Shown here one piece after another: positions 1 to 8,055 of a stretch of DNA of 43,440 bases. The notes beneath the pieces were generated by a model, which worked only from the letters and a program-made list of their open reading frames with translations, was not told the origin of the DNA and made no database searches. Origin of the DNA: Thermosinus carboxydivorans Nor1 (GTDB lineage: Bacteria > Bacillota > Negativicutes > Sporomusales > Thermosinaceae). A program made the position numbers and the translations under genes. Where the stretch lies: positions 1 through 43,440 of the forward strand of contig NZ_AAWL01000020.1 in the NCBI RefSeq assembly GCF_000169155.1, read 5' to 3'. Within the stretch, counting starts at the first letter, position 1; each line of letters begins with the position of its first letter.

Positions 1-608
1 AGGGCTCTCTTGGTTACCATCAAAAAATGATGCTATCCATGCAACTAAAACATATTGAAACGCTAGATGAAAGTATTAAAGAATTGGATAAAGAAATAGC
101 AGACCGTATGCGCCCTTTTGAAGAAGCCTTGGAGCTATTAGACACCATACCCGGTGTTAATCGGCGCAATGCAGAAGAAATCATTGCTGAGATTGGAGTA
201 GATATGAGTCGCTTCCCATCCGCGGAGCATCTTTCATCTTGGTCAGGAATGGCTCCAGGGCATAACGAAAGCGCTGATAAGCGAAAATCAGGAAAAACCC
301 GTAAAGGAAACCAACATCTGCGAACAACACTTGTACAATCAGCTCGCTCTGCCGCCCGCCAAAAAGATACTTATCTTGCGTCTCAATACCGTAGAATCTG
401 TTCCCGTCGTGGTTCTAACCGTGCTGCAGTAGCTGTAGGACATAGCATTTTAATAATTGCCTATCATATTCTCAAGAAAAAACAGCCGTACATTGAATTA
501 GGTGCCAACTACTTTGAACAGCGAAGTAAAGATGCTGCAATAAAAAGAGCACTTCAACTTTTACAAAACGCAGGAATTGAAATAAACCTTGAAAATATAG
601 TTGCTTAA
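1..608 (+). CDS. IS110-family transposase, C-terminal part (cut by window edge)
   Basis: The frame is open to the left edge, so the gene starts outside the window. About 200 residues are visible. They begin with a helical stretch rich in Leu, Glu and Lys. A helix-hairpin-helix-like segment follows (LLDTIPGVNRRNAEEIIAEIG, about residues 37-57 of the visible ATG-started part), then the FPSAEHLSSWSGMAPGHNES block and the KTRKGNQHLRTTLVQSA block. These are the hallmarks of the Transposase_20 domain at the C-terminus of IS110/IS1111 DEDD transposases. The catalytic N-terminal DEDD domain is not in view, so intactness cannot be judged. The codon use is A/T-rich compared with the GC-rich genes that follow, which fits a mobile gene. 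The first ATG in view (27) is internal to the gene. Confidence 0.9.
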   Translation, partial: GSLGYHQKMMLSMQLKHIETLDESIKELDKEIADRMRPFEEALELLDTIPGVNRRNAEEIIAEIGVDMSRFPSAEHLSSWSGMAPGHNESADKRKSGKTRKGNQHLRTTLVQSARSAARQKDTYLASQYRRICSRRGSNRAAVAVGHSILIIAYHILKKKQPYIELGANYFEQRSKDAAIKRALQLLQNAGIEINLENIVA

Positions 609-831
609 GATCAGTTTAAAAGTAAATCCTTCTTTACAAATGCCTACTATAAAAAACCTATAGAGTAGGCCTTGGGATCTCTTTGTCTCTATTCGAAGTA
701 GTTGACATAAATTTTTGAAGTGAGTTTTCGGAGTAGGGTGATAATTATTCGAGCCACCAAGCGCCCGCGCTTTCCCGGTTTAAACCTTTTATTGTCATAG
801 CGACAGGTGCGGTGAAGGCGCTGAAAATAAG
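609..831. mobile_element. Right flank of the IS110 element; hairpin, no gene
   Basis: This is non-coding sequence between the transposase stop and the HAD gene. It holds an inverted repeat GCCTACT (642-648) / AGTAGGC (664-670) with an A/T-rich loop, about 35 bp after the transposase stop. It could be a terminator-like or terminal structure of the element. I cannot define the right end of the element: IS110 members lack obvious terminal inverted repeats, and no second copy is in the window for comparison. Confidence 0.4.
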
Positions 832-1650
832 TCAATTTTTAAAATAAGTCAAGCCTGACCCCAGTATTTTCTCGATTGCTTCGGCCACGCCGTCTTCGTC
901 GTTGCCGCGGGTAACCGCCTGGGCCACGGCCTTGACGCGCTGGGATGCATTGCCCATGGCCACGCCGAACCCGGCATATTCGAGCATGTCGAGGTCGTTG
1001 TACGAGTCGCCAATGGCCATGACCTCGTCGCGGCTAATGCCCAGTTTTTCCGCCAGAAACGCCAACGCCGCTCCCTTGTTTACCGCCGGGTGAACCATTT
1101 CCAGATAATTGGGCTTGGACACCACTGCATACAGCCTATCGCCAAACCGAGCCTGCACTTCCTCCTGGATGCGCAGGATATCCGCCGGTTCAGCCATGAC
1201 CAGCAGCTTGGTCGGCGCACCCGGTAGGCTGTATAGCCTGTCCCCGATTGGCACGGCCTTAACCCCGGCGATTGTTTCATAATAAAGCGCCCGGTCATTC
1301 AGTTCAGTCACATACAATACGTCATCCAGGTAAACCTGGATGTACCAGCCCTGCTGGCGGGAAAGCGCCAACACGTCGCGGGCCACATCTTCCGCCAGCG
1401 GGCGGTGCAGCAGCACTTCGCCCGACAGGGCGGCCTTGATGAGCGCCCCGTTATAGGTAATAAGCGGCACATCGAGGCCAAGCTGGCGAGCATACGGCAA
1501 AGCCGAGCGGTACATGCGCCCGGTCGCCACCGTCACGGTGACGCCCCGCGCCACCGCCTGGGCGATCGCTTCCCGCGCCCGCGCCGATACGGCCAGTGAA
1601 TTGTCCAGCAACGTGTCGTCCAAATCAACGGCAATTAGTTTAATCGACAT
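832..1650 (-). CDS. Cof-type HAD-superfamily phosphatase
   Basis: A 272-residue cytoplasmic sugar-phosphate or nucleotide phosphatase of the HAD IIB (Cof/YidA) type. Motif I is DLDDT (D9 nucleophile, D11 acid/base). Motif II is the ATGR segment with T43. Motif III is K192 in VNKGAAL. Motif IV is GDSYND (D215, D219), followed by the typical MGNA and NDEDGVAEAIE block. The cap domain lies between about residues 80 and 185. Substrate cannot be read from sequence. The usual family end is near EAIEKIL; here eight further residues (GSGLTYFK-N) are encoded by an A/T-rich stretch with a duplicated 12-mer (824-835 and 841-852). The original stop has therefore probably been replaced by inserted DNA. 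Confidence 0.9.
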   Translation of the reverse strand: MSIKLIAVDLDDTLLDNSLAVSARAREAIAQAVARGVTVTVATGRMYRSALPYARQLGLDVPLITYNGALIKAALSGEVLLHRPLAEDVARDVLALSRQQGWYIQVYLDDVLYVTELNDRALYYETIAGVKAVPIGDRLYSLPGAPTKLLVMAEPADILRIQEEVQARFGDRLYAVVSKPNYLEMVHPAVNKGAALAFLAEKLGISRDEVMAIGDSYNDLDMLEYAGFGVAMGNASQRVKAVAQAVTRGNDEDGVAEAIEKILGSGLTYFKN

Positions 1651-1697
1651 AGCCTAAACTCCTCTGCCAAAAATTAACCTTCTATCCTGAATAACAA

Positions 1698-1902
1698 AAC
1701 CACAAAAGCCGCGAAGAACGCGAAGGGTCACGTCCGCGACGGTTGTCGCGCTTGAATTTATATAATGGAACCACAGAGGACACGGAGGGGGTATTTTTTA
1801 ACTTTAGCGCGATGAATATCGCGCTCTCTGCGTTCTCCGCGGTTGAATAACGGTTTTCATGCTTTGTGGTGCCAATTTATTGGCATGATTATCTTTGTGG
1901 TT
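1698..1902 (+). repeat. Interspersed palindromic repeat, copy 1 (full length)
   Basis: Full ~205-bp unit bounded by AACCAC and GTGGTT. In order it has a purine-rich left arm, hairpin M1 (CGCGAC-GGTT-GTCGCG), arm B (AACCACAGAGGACACGGAG), and hairpin M2 (GCGCGAT-GAAT-ATCGCGC). Arm B' follows (CTCTGCGTTCTCCGCGGTT, imperfect complement of B), then hairpin M3 (TGCCAAT-TT-ATTGGCA). It lies between the HAD and YvlD-like genes and contains no gene. This copy serves as the reference for the others. Confidence 0.9.
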
Positions 1903-1920
1903 CAATATAGCGAAATAGCA

Positions 1921-1949
1921 AAAAAGCACCCCGGCCGAGGTGCTTTTTG
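1921..1949 (-). terminator. Rho-independent terminator after the YvlD-like gene
   Basis: A 10-bp stem AAAAAGCACC / GGTGCTTTTT with a GC-rich loop. The A tract on one side and T tract on the other make it usable in both directions. It ends 12 bp beyond the minus-strand stop codon. Confidence 0.8.
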
Positions 1950-1960
1950 AGTGCACATTT

Positions 1961-2305
1961 TTAGCGGTCGTGAATCATTTTCGTCACCGTGTAACTACAC
2001 ACCGTCATGAGCAAAATCCCGGTCAGGGACGCCACCATGCTGGAGATTTGCACGCCGGGCAGTGTTTTCACCACCATTAGCGGCGCAAATATATTGGTGA
2101 TAAACGTCAGACTCCCCAGCGTGAGCGTATTAAACGGCAGCGATGCCAACGAAACCAACGGACGGATTGCCGCATTGGCAATCCCGACAATGGCCGCTCC
2201 CAGCAAGGTGCTGCCTAAGGTATCGATAAAAATACCCGGCAGCTCTACGGTCACGAAAAAGAGCATCACCGCGTTGATGATAATGCGCAGCAAAAAGCCC
2301 GACAC
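1961..2305 (-). CDS. YvlD-like small membrane protein (phage holin 4-2 family, PF04020)
   Basis: About 114 residues with four hydrophobic segments. The order GxxLRIIINAVMLFFV..., IANAAIRPLVSLASLPFNTLTLG and a C-terminal TM is that of the PF04020 family (B. subtilis YvlD type), whose role is not established. I place the start at GTG 2305, not at the ATG at 2338. A textbook Shine-Dalgarno AAGGAGG (minus strand, 2314-2320) sits 8 nt before this GTG, and the longer version would put that site inside the gene. The resulting length fits the family. It stands alone with its own terminator. Confidence 0.85.
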   Translation of the reverse strand: MSGFLLRIIINAVMLFFVTVELPGIFIDTLGSTLLGAAIVGIANAAIRPLVSLASLPFNTLTLGSLTFITNIFAPLMVVKTLPGVQISSMVASLTGILLMTVCSYTVTKMIHDR

Positions 2306-2448
2306 CGCGCACGCCTCCTTAGCCATTTCCAAGTCCATCTACTATTATATTCTTAACCCGTAGTTTTTGACAATATTTTTCTCCTAACCCATCCCCTTAC
2401 CGGGTTGCCACAATAACCGTCCCTCTGACAATGTCTGTTGGCGCCGCG

Positions 2449-2952
2449 CTACACTTCCTTCACTTGCTCAAGCAGCAGCAGCGCTTTTTTCATCTCCAGG
2501 CCGCCGCTAAAGCCGGTCAGGCTGCCGTCGGCGCCAATGACGCGATGACAGGGAATGATGATCGGTGTTCGGTTACGGCCCAACGCGCCACCTACCGCCC
2601 GCGCCGCCTTGGGCGCGCCAATGGCTTTGGCCACTTCACCATAAGTCCGCACCTCGCCGAAAGCAATGCCGGCCGTAAAACGCAACACCGCCGCCTGAAA
2701 GGGCGTGTAGCCCCGCCAGTCAACAGGCACGGCAAACGCCGCCGGATAGCCGCGGAAATACAGTTTGAGCTGACCAGCCAGTTCCGGCAGCAAAGGATGA
2801 GCCTCTCCTTCCGTGATATTGCCAGTGGCCAGATCGGCCAGGGCCGCCGCCGCGTCCGGCCGCGGAAAACTGAGCTCCCACAGGCCGCAATCGCTCCACA
2901 CGGCCGCCATATGGCCCCACTCCGTAATAAAGAGGTTATAAAACTTCGTCAT
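2449..2952 (-). CDS. ogt: Methylated-DNA--protein-cysteine methyltransferase
   Basis: A 167-residue suicide repair protein that transfers the alkyl group from O6-alkylguanine (and O4-alkylthymine) in DNA to its own cysteine. The active-site motif is IPCHRVIG near residues 135-142, preceded by the DNA-binding helix-turn-helix region FGEVRTYGEVAKAIGAPKAARAVGGAL and followed by GSLTGFSGG. The start is ATG 2952. The longer frame to 3063 would overlap the ABC ATPase gene. This start is 13 nt past the stop of that gene, so ogt is probably read from the same transcript, although it has no functional link to the importer. Confidence 0.93.
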   Translation of the reverse strand: MTKFYNLFITEWGHMAAVWSDCGLWELSFPRPDAAAALADLATGNITEGEAHPLLPELAGQLKLYFRGYPAAFAVPVDWRGYTPFQAAVLRFTAGIAFGEVRTYGEVAKAIGAPKAARAVGGALGRNRTPIIIPCHRVIGADGSLTGFSGGLEMKKALLLLEQVKEV

Positions 2953-2965
2953 AATCCGCCCCGCC

Positions 2966-3751
2966 TTACAGGTTGCTGTTGGCCGTCTTCCAGCTCTCTT
3001 CCCGGATAAGTTCGAGTACCTGGCGCTTAATCTCCAAGAACACCGGACTGAGTTTAACGTCAAACGTGCGCGGCCGTGGCAGCGGCACTTCGATGCGCTC
3101 TTTGATTTTGCCCGGCCGAGCCGTCATTACATAAATGGTATCGCCCAAAAAGACCGCCTCGTCCACGTCGTGGGTAACAAACAGGATGGTCTTGTGCGAC
3201 TCTTCCCACACGTCAACAAGCAGTTCTTGCATTACGGTGCGCGTTTGGGCGTCCAGCGCGCCAAACGGTTCGTCCATGAGCAGGACCTCGGGATCATTGG
3301 CCAATGCCCGGGCGATGGCCACCCGCTGCTTCATGCCGCCGGACAGATTTTGCGGATATGCATTTTCAAAACCTTTGAGACCGATTTTCTCCAGATAGTG
3401 GTGAGCAATATCGCGCCGCTCGGCCTTGGGCCGACCGGCCACTTCCAGGCCGAATTCAATGTTTTGCCTGACCGTCAGCCAGGGAAAGAGTGTATACGAC
3501 TGGAAAACCATGCCGCGGTCGGCGCCCGGCCCCTTAATTTCCCGGCCGTCTAAGAGTACTCGGCCGCTAGACGGTTCTTCCAGTCCGGCGATAATTTTGA
3601 GGATGGTTGACTTGCCGCAACCTGACGGGCCCAGGATAGTAATAAATTCGTTGGGACGGACGGCAAAACTGGTGTTGGACAGGGCCGTTACTTCGGTTTT
3701 GCCATCGCTAAACACTTTGGATACATCGTCAATTATCAGTTTCGCCGTCAT
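2966..3751 (-). CDS. ABC importer ATP-binding protein (SsuB/TauB/NrtD type)
   Basis: 261 residues. Walker A is GPSGCGKST (41-49), the Q-loop follows at VFQSYTLFPW, the signature is LSGGMKQR (136-143), Walker B is VLLMDEP (156-162) and the H-loop His is about 194. The combination with LFPWLTV and DEPFGALDAQT is typical of the nitrate/sulfonate/taurine/thiamine-precursor importer subfamily. Start is ATG 3751, with AAAGGAGG 9 nt upstream. The ATG overlaps the TAA of the permease (TAATG), a clear sign of translational coupling. It energises the permease encoded just upstream. The exact substrate cannot be assigned from sequence. Confidence 0.92.
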   Translation of the reverse strand: MTAKLIIDDVSKVFSDGKTEVTALSNTSFAVRPNEFITILGPSGCGKSTILKIIAGLEEPSSGRVLLDGREIKGPGADRGMVFQSYTLFPWLTVRQNIEFGLEVAGRPKAERRDIAHHYLEKIGLKGFENAYPQNLSGGMKQRVAIARALANDPEVLLMDEPFGALDAQTRTVMQELLVDVWEESHKTILFVTHDVDEAVFLGDTIYVMTARPGKIKERIEVPLPRPRTFDVKLSPVFLEIKRQVLELIREESWKTANSNL

Positions 3752-4566
3752 TAGGCGACACCTCCTTTGCGCAGCCAGGGGAACAGCCGGTTGTACAGCC
3801 ACTTAAACGCCAGGTCGATAATAATGCCGATGACACCGATAATGATGATGCCAACAATGATATGGGAAGTTTTCAGGAAGCGCTGGGACTGCATGATCAT
3901 ATGCCCTAACCCCGAGCTGGCGGCGACGATTTCCGCCACGACCAGGTACGTCCAGGCCCACCCGAAGGTAATCCGCAGAGTGTCGACAATACCCGGCATG
4001 CTGGCCGGCAAGATAACCCGCCAGAAAACGCCCCGTTTGGATACGCCCAGCGTGTACGCCGTGTCGATCAGCGCCTGCGACACGTTTTTCGTTACGTCCA
4101 TGACCATGAGGGTGAGCTGGAAGAAAGTACCGAAGAAAATGACCGCCACCTTTTCGCTTTCGCCGATACCGAGCCACAAGATAAAGAGGGGAATAAACGC
4201 CGAGGCCGGCATGTAGCGCAAGAAACCTAGCAGCGGCTCAACAAATGCCTCGAAGACCTTGAGGCTGCCCATGAGGATGCCAAGTGGCACACCAATAATG
4301 GCGGCCAGCAAAAAGCCGCCGGTTACCCGCGCCACGCTGGCCAGAATGTCCTTGGTCAGATCAAATTCGGTAAACAGCACCACCGCACTGGCAATAATCT
4401 GACCAGGGGTCGGCAAAAACAGGGGAGAAACAAAGCCGCCGTAAGTCAGGACCGACCAGGCGCCCAGCAGCAGGACGAACGAAAGAACTGTGAGCGAAAA
4501 GTAGACCGATGCCGGGATATCAGCTTTTGGAACAAAGAGTTTGAGCTTCTGCAACAAAATCACCAC
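3751..4566 (-). CDS. ABC importer permease (SsuC/TauC type)
   Basis: 271 residues, about six membrane segments, with the BPD_transp_1 fold. The EAA-like cytoplasmic loop is at WAWTYLVVAEIVAASSGLGHMI, and the segment GIPLGILMGSLKVFEAFVEPLLGFLRYMPASAFIPLFILWLGIGE is diagnostic of the sulfonate/nitrate importer permeases. The frame opens with two GTG codons at 4566. A TTG five codons in (about 4554) has better spacing from the GGGTGGTG stretch, so the start is uncertain by a few residues. It is the second gene of the SBP-permease-ATPase operon. Confidence 0.9.
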   Translation of the reverse strand: MVILLQKLKLFVPKADIPASVYFSLTVLSFVLLLGAWSVLTYGGFVSPLFLPTPGQIIASAVVLFTEFDLTKDILASVARVTGGFLLAAIIGVPLGILMGSLKVFEAFVEPLLGFLRYMPASAFIPLFILWLGIGESEKVAVIFFGTFFQLTLMVMDVTKNVSQALIDTAYTLGVSKRGVFWRVILPASMPGIVDTLRITFGWAWTYLVVAEIVAASSGLGHMIMQSQRFLKTSHIIVGIIIIGVIGIIIDLAFKWLYNRLFPWLRKGGVA

Positions 4567-4598
4567 CCAAAAATTACTTTCACTGCCGAAAACGCAAA

Positions 4599-4617
4599 CA
4601 GCCCGCCAAGCGGGCTG
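4599..4617 (-). terminator. Hairpin between substrate-binding protein and permease genes
   Basis: An 8-bp perfect stem CAGCCCGC / GCGGGCTG with a 3-nt loop. On the minus strand it is followed by a loosely T-rich tail (TTTGCGTTTT). It sits in the 65-bp gap after the substrate-binding protein gene. Such internal partial terminators or 3' stabilisers usually raise the binding protein above the membrane subunits. Confidence 0.6.
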
Positions 4618-4631
4618 CTGGCATACCTATC

Positions 4632-5642
4632 CTATTTTAACTTGCTCAGAAAACTTGCGTCAATCATATCCGCCGGGTTCGGCACCTTACTTATTTTCTT
4701 TTTGTCAAAGTAGAACTGACCGGCTTTTTTGGTTACGTCATAAATAGGACCGGGTTTGTCCGGGGTGCCGAAGAAGGCCAAGTTCTCCTGCAGCCCATAG
4801 AACTTGAGGGTCTGCATGTCGGCACTGATTTCCTCCGGCTTCATCTTGAAGCCGTTGGCGATAATTTTGTAGGCCTCGTCTTTATTGGTCATCATGAAAT
4901 CGGTCGCTTCCTTAAGCGCCGCTACAAACGCCTGGACTTGGTCCGGATGGGCTTTCACGAAGTCTTCGCGCAGAAAAACAACATCAACGATGACACCAGG
5001 CAGATCTTTCGTGCTTACCAGCACTTTGCCGTCCGCCTTGGCGCCTTTGGTCAACCAGGGCTCCCAGGTTACCGCGGCGTCGACTTTGCCAGCCACGAAG
5101 GCGGCGCCGGCTTCGCCGGCCGTCATATTGACGATTTTCACATCCTTGTCAGACATGCCTGCTTTATCCAGAACATTGAGCAGGAAGAAATGGCTGGTAG
5201 CCGCTTCCGGCAGGGCAATCTCCTTGCCTTTCAGGTCGGCGACGCTGTTAATGCCTTTATTGTTTTTCACCAAAATGCCGTCGGCGCCGTTGGAGGTGTC
5301 AAAGGCCCATAAGATTTTGACCGGCACACCGTCGCCCGCCATAGTAACAGAAACGTCAAGGGCGGTTGCCATACCTTGAATCTTATTGGCCATCAGCGCC
5401 TGTTTGCGTTCGCCCAGGCCGTCGATGACCTGGATCTCTACATCCAGTCCCTTGTTTTTGAAGAAGCCCTTTTCTTTGGCCACCAGCAGCGGACCGTAGC
5501 CGGTAAAGGTCGGCAGGGCGATTTTAATCGGCTCTTTCGCCGCCGGTTGCTGCGCAGCCGGTTTATTGCCAGAGCCGCAGCCGGCGACCAAAACCGCGAC
5601 CATCACCGCCGCGAGCACTAGCGCTACAATTTTTTTGCTCAT
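4632..5642 (-). CDS. ABC importer substrate-binding lipoprotein (NMT1/SsuA type)
   Basis: 336 residues. The N-terminus is a lipoprotein signal peptide with lipobox LVAGC (Cys22), followed by a Gln/Ala/Pro linker. The mature part has the NMT1/TauA/SsuA fold: IALPTFTGYGPLLVAKEKGFF, LGERKQALMANKIQGMATALDVSV, and AAVTWEPWLTKGAKADGKVL, the usual WEPW ligand-loop motif. AGGGAGGG precedes the ATG with good spacing. It captures a small organic ligand outside the membrane for the permease and ATPase downstream. Sulfonates, nitrate and pyrimidine precursors are all possible; the sequence does not decide. Confidence 0.9.
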   Translation of the reverse strand: MSKKIVALVLAAVMVAVLVAGCGSGNKPAAQQPAAKEPIKIALPTFTGYGPLLVAKEKGFFKNKGLDVEIQVIDGLGERKQALMANKIQGMATALDVSVTMAGDGVPVKILWAFDTSNGADGILVKNNKGINSVADLKGKEIALPEAATSHFFLLNVLDKAGMSDKDVKIVNMTAGEAGAAFVAGKVDAAVTWEPWLTKGAKADGKVLVSTKDLPGVIVDVVFLREDFVKAHPDQVQAFVAALKEATDFMMTNKDEAYKIIANGFKMKPEEISADMQTLKFYGLQENLAFFGTPDKPGPIYDVTKKAGQFYFDKKKISKVPNPADMIDASFLSKLK

Positions 5643-5666
5643 TTATAGTGTCCCTCCCTAATATTC

Positions 5667-5701
5667 TTACTGCATTAATATTCGTGATTACTGCATAATA
5701 T
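5667..5701 (-). promoter_or_regulatory. Pair of direct repeats upstream of the ABC operon (possible operator)
   Basis: On the plus strand, TTACTGCATTAATAT (5667-5681) recurs as TTACTGCATAATAT (5688-5701). The repeat starts are exactly 21 bp apart, about two helical turns. The pair begins 25 bp upstream of the substrate-binding protein ATG. This is the layout of a dimeric activator or repressor site; the regulator is unknown and no regulator gene lies next to the operon. Confidence 0.35.
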
Positions 5702-5750
5702 CCTGCTAAGCAGAAGCTTTTTAAAAAATATTTTCGGCTGCCGCTCCCTG

Positions 5751-6863
5751 TTACTGCCCGTTTAATTCCCGCAGCGCCGCCAAAAGTTTATCGTTTTGCT
5801 CAGGGCTGCCCACCGTGATGCGGACAAAACTCGGCAGCTGCCAGCCATGCCCCGGACGTATAATTATTCCTCGCCGAGCCAGCGCCAGACAAAAGGCCGC
5901 GCTGTCCTGCCCGGTATCGGCAAACAAGAAGTTGGTCTGAGAGGGACAAACCTGCCAGCCCCTTTCCGTAAAAGCTTCGGTCAGCCGCTGGCGCTGCTCG
6001 GCATTGCGGGCGGCCACTAGGCGGTGAAAGTCCGTATCAGCCAGCGCCGCCAACGCCGCCACGTGGGCCAGAAAGTTGACGTTAAAGGGATTGCGCACCC
6101 TATTTATCATGGCCACCAGCTCGGGCCGGGCGATGCCGTAACCGAGCCGGAGCGCCGCCATACCGTAAATCTTAGAAAAAGTGCGGACAGTAACAATATT
6201 GGCATGGTTCGGCATGAGAGCCATGCCCGACAGATAGGCCGGGTCGGTGACGAACTCAGCATAGGCCTCGTCAATAAGGACGATAATGTGCTGCGGCAAG
6301 CCGGCAACAAAGCGCCGCAGCTCGCTGCCGTCGATCATGATGCCGGTAGGATTATTGGGATTGCACAGGTAGACCAGTTTGGTCCGCGGCGTCACTGCCT
6401 GGGCCATTGCCGCCAAATCAATCGCCAGGTCTTGCCGTACCGGGACAAACACGGGCTGGGCCCCGACCAGACGGGTCGCAAAAGCGCAGGTGCCAAAGGT
6501 AAGCGCCGGGATTACCGCCTCGTCGCCGGGCGCAAGGTAGGCCTGGGCAATAAGGGTAATCGCCTCGTCGGCGCCGTTAGCAAGAAAAATATAGTCACTG
6601 CCGACACCGTAGTGAGCGGCTAATTTGTCTCTTAGCTCCCTGCCTTCCGGGTCGTAGTAAAAGTTGACATAACGAGCAGCCTGCTGCAGGGCCGCAACCA
6701 CCCGAGGGGAAGGCCCGTAAGGACTTTCGTTAAACGACAGCTTGATGACTTCGTCCAAGCCAAGCAACCGGCGCAATTCCCCCACCGTCCGGTCAGGCAG
6801 GTCAGGTGTAAAGGCCCGCAGCTGATGGACCACCGGCCGCGGCTGAATATGAATATCAGTCAT
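5751..6863 (-). CDS. hisC: Histidinol-phosphate/aromatic aminotransferase (PLP fold type I)
   Basis: 370 residues of the aminotransferase class I/II fold. Visible signposts are NESPYGPSP (45-53), the DPEGRELRDKLA segment, ANGADEAI, NPNNPTG (168-174), IDEAYAEF (D198 holds the pyridine N) and FSKIYGMAALRLGYG with Schiff-base K231. Start is ATG 6863 with GGAGG 8-9 nt upstream; the longer frame to 6887 would run into the preceding gene. It follows the FMN oxidase-like gene by 17 bp, so the two are probably co-transcribed. No other his gene is nearby, so a role with aromatic 2-oxo acids is as likely as histidine synthesis. Confidence 0.82.
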   Translation of the reverse strand: MTDIHIQPRPVVHQLRAFTPDLPDRTVGELRRLLGLDEVIKLSFNESPYGPSPRVVAALQQAARYVNFYYDPEGRELRDKLAAHYGVGSDYIFLANGADEAITLIAQAYLAPGDEAVIPALTFGTCAFATRLVGAQPVFVPVRQDLAIDLAAMAQAVTPRTKLVYLCNPNNPTGIMIDGSELRRFVAGLPQHIIVLIDEAYAEFVTDPAYLSGMALMPNHANIVTVRTFSKIYGMAALRLGYGIARPELVAMINRVRNPFNVNFLAHVAALAALADTDFHRLVAARNAEQRQRLTEAFTERGWQVCPSQTNFLFADTGQDSAAFCLALARRGIIIRPGHGWQLPSFVRITVGSPEQNDKLLAALRELNGQ

Positions 6864-6880
6864 GGCGTGACCTCCGTTTT

Positions 6881-7894
6881 TTACCATAAAATATCTTCCT
6901 TCACCGCCGCGACGTCCGCCGTCCCCGTGAGGACCATCGCCGCCCGCAGTTCGCCGGCGAATTTATTCAGGACAGTGGCCACGCCGTCCGCGCCGCCGCC
7001 CACGGCGCCAATGGCCAGCGGCCGGCCAATCAGCACGGCGTCAGCTCCCAGGGCCAGCATCTTGAGGATGTCGGCGCCACTGCGGATGCCGCCGTCCACC
7101 AGGATCGTGATTCTCCCTTTCACCGTTTCGGCGATATAGGGCAGCACCTGCGCCGTACCGGGCGTATGATCAAGGGCCCGGCCGCCGTGGTTGGAAACGA
7201 CGATGGCATCGACGCCGGCGGCGCAGCACGCCTCGGCCTCGTCGGGAGTCATGATTCCCTTCACAATAAACGGAATGGATGTATGCTGCTTAATATACGC
7301 TAGCTCGTCCTTGGTTTTCGGCCCCACTTTTTGTCCGGCGTTGGTCATATTAATCAAGGCCGCGGCGTCAATATCAATGCCAAACGCCGGCGCCCCGGCC
7401 GCCGCGGCCCGTTGAGCCAATTCCACGATTTTGTCCACGTCACGTGGCTTGATGATGGGAATAGCCGGTCCCAGCCCCGCGGCCATCGCCTTAAGACCGG
7501 CCTCAAAAACCTCAGGCTTCGGCCCGTCACCAGTCATGCCGATGGTCCCTGCCTGGCGACAACCGGCAACAATGGCGGCGGCATACTCTTCCTCCGTCAT
7601 GGCGCCGTTCATATTCATGGCGATACCGCCGATCGCCGCGGCAATGACTGGCAGCGACAGGTCAAGCCCCAGAATGCGGCAGGACAGCTTGGGCGTATGC
7701 ACATTGTGGATAGTGCGCAAATTAAGGCGGAAACCGGCCAGCGCCTCCACATTATTGCGGAAAGCGGCGCCTGAACCCAATCCGCCCATCCCCGGCACTT
7801 CGCCGGCGCAGGCTACTCCGTTGCAGATCGGGCAGACGCGGCAGGCGCCGCGGAATTTCTCCCGTGCTTGTGCTTTCAACGTATGCCAATCCAT
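6881..7894 (-). CDS. FMN-dependent alpha-hydroxy-acid oxidoreductase-like protein
   Basis: 337 residues of the FMN_dh TIM-barrel family (lactate/glycolate oxidase, LldD). FMN and substrate signatures are FIVKGIMTPDEA (K212), VSNHGGRALDHTPGT (H236 catalytic base, R239 substrate carboxylate) and VDGGIRSGADILKMLALGADAVLIGRP (267-292). The N-terminus carries a CxxCxxCxxxxC cluster (C18, C21, C24, C29), absent from classical lactate oxidases. I recall it from anaerobic Clostridia-type homologues; it could bind a metal or Fe-S centre. RBS TTGGAGG precedes the ATG. Likely oxidises a 2-hydroxy acid, plausibly the partner 2-oxo acid of the adjacent aminotransferase (inference). Confidence 0.85.
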   Translation of the reverse strand: MDWHTLKAQAREKFRGACRVCPICNGVACAGEVPGMGGLGSGAAFRNNVEALAGFRLNLRTIHNVHTPKLSCRILGLDLSLPVIAAAIGGIAMNMNGAMTEEEYAAAIVAGCRQAGTIGMTGDGPKPEVFEAGLKAMAAGLGPAIPIIKPRDVDKIVELAQRAAAAGAPAFGIDIDAAALINMTNAGQKVGPKTKDELAYIKQHTSIPFIVKGIMTPDEAEACCAAGVDAIVVSNHGGRALDHTPGTAQVLPYIAETVKGRITILVDGGIRSGADILKMLALGADAVLIGRPLAIGAVGGGADGVATVLNKFAGELRAAMVLTGTADVAAVKEDILW

Positions 7895-8055
7895 CGCGAA
7901 ACCTCCAATCCCAAAATAACCAGTAGCAAAGATTTTAGAAATTTCGCGGTCTGCCTGCCAAAGTCCTGCCGGATGTATGAAATTGATCCAAACTGCTCAT
8001 TCTAATGGCAGAAAAACAACAACAAACCTTACAATAAGGTAGGGGGACAAATGCT

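Noticed and set aside
2953-3063. N-terminal extension of Ogt
   Set aside because: It overlaps the ATPase gene, has no family similarity, and ATG 2952 begins the recognised protein.
5643-5750. Riboswitch (thiamine, cobalamin or SAM type) before the ABC operon
   Set aside because: None of the conserved core strings of those classes is visible; the gap is only about 108 bp and shows only the direct repeats.
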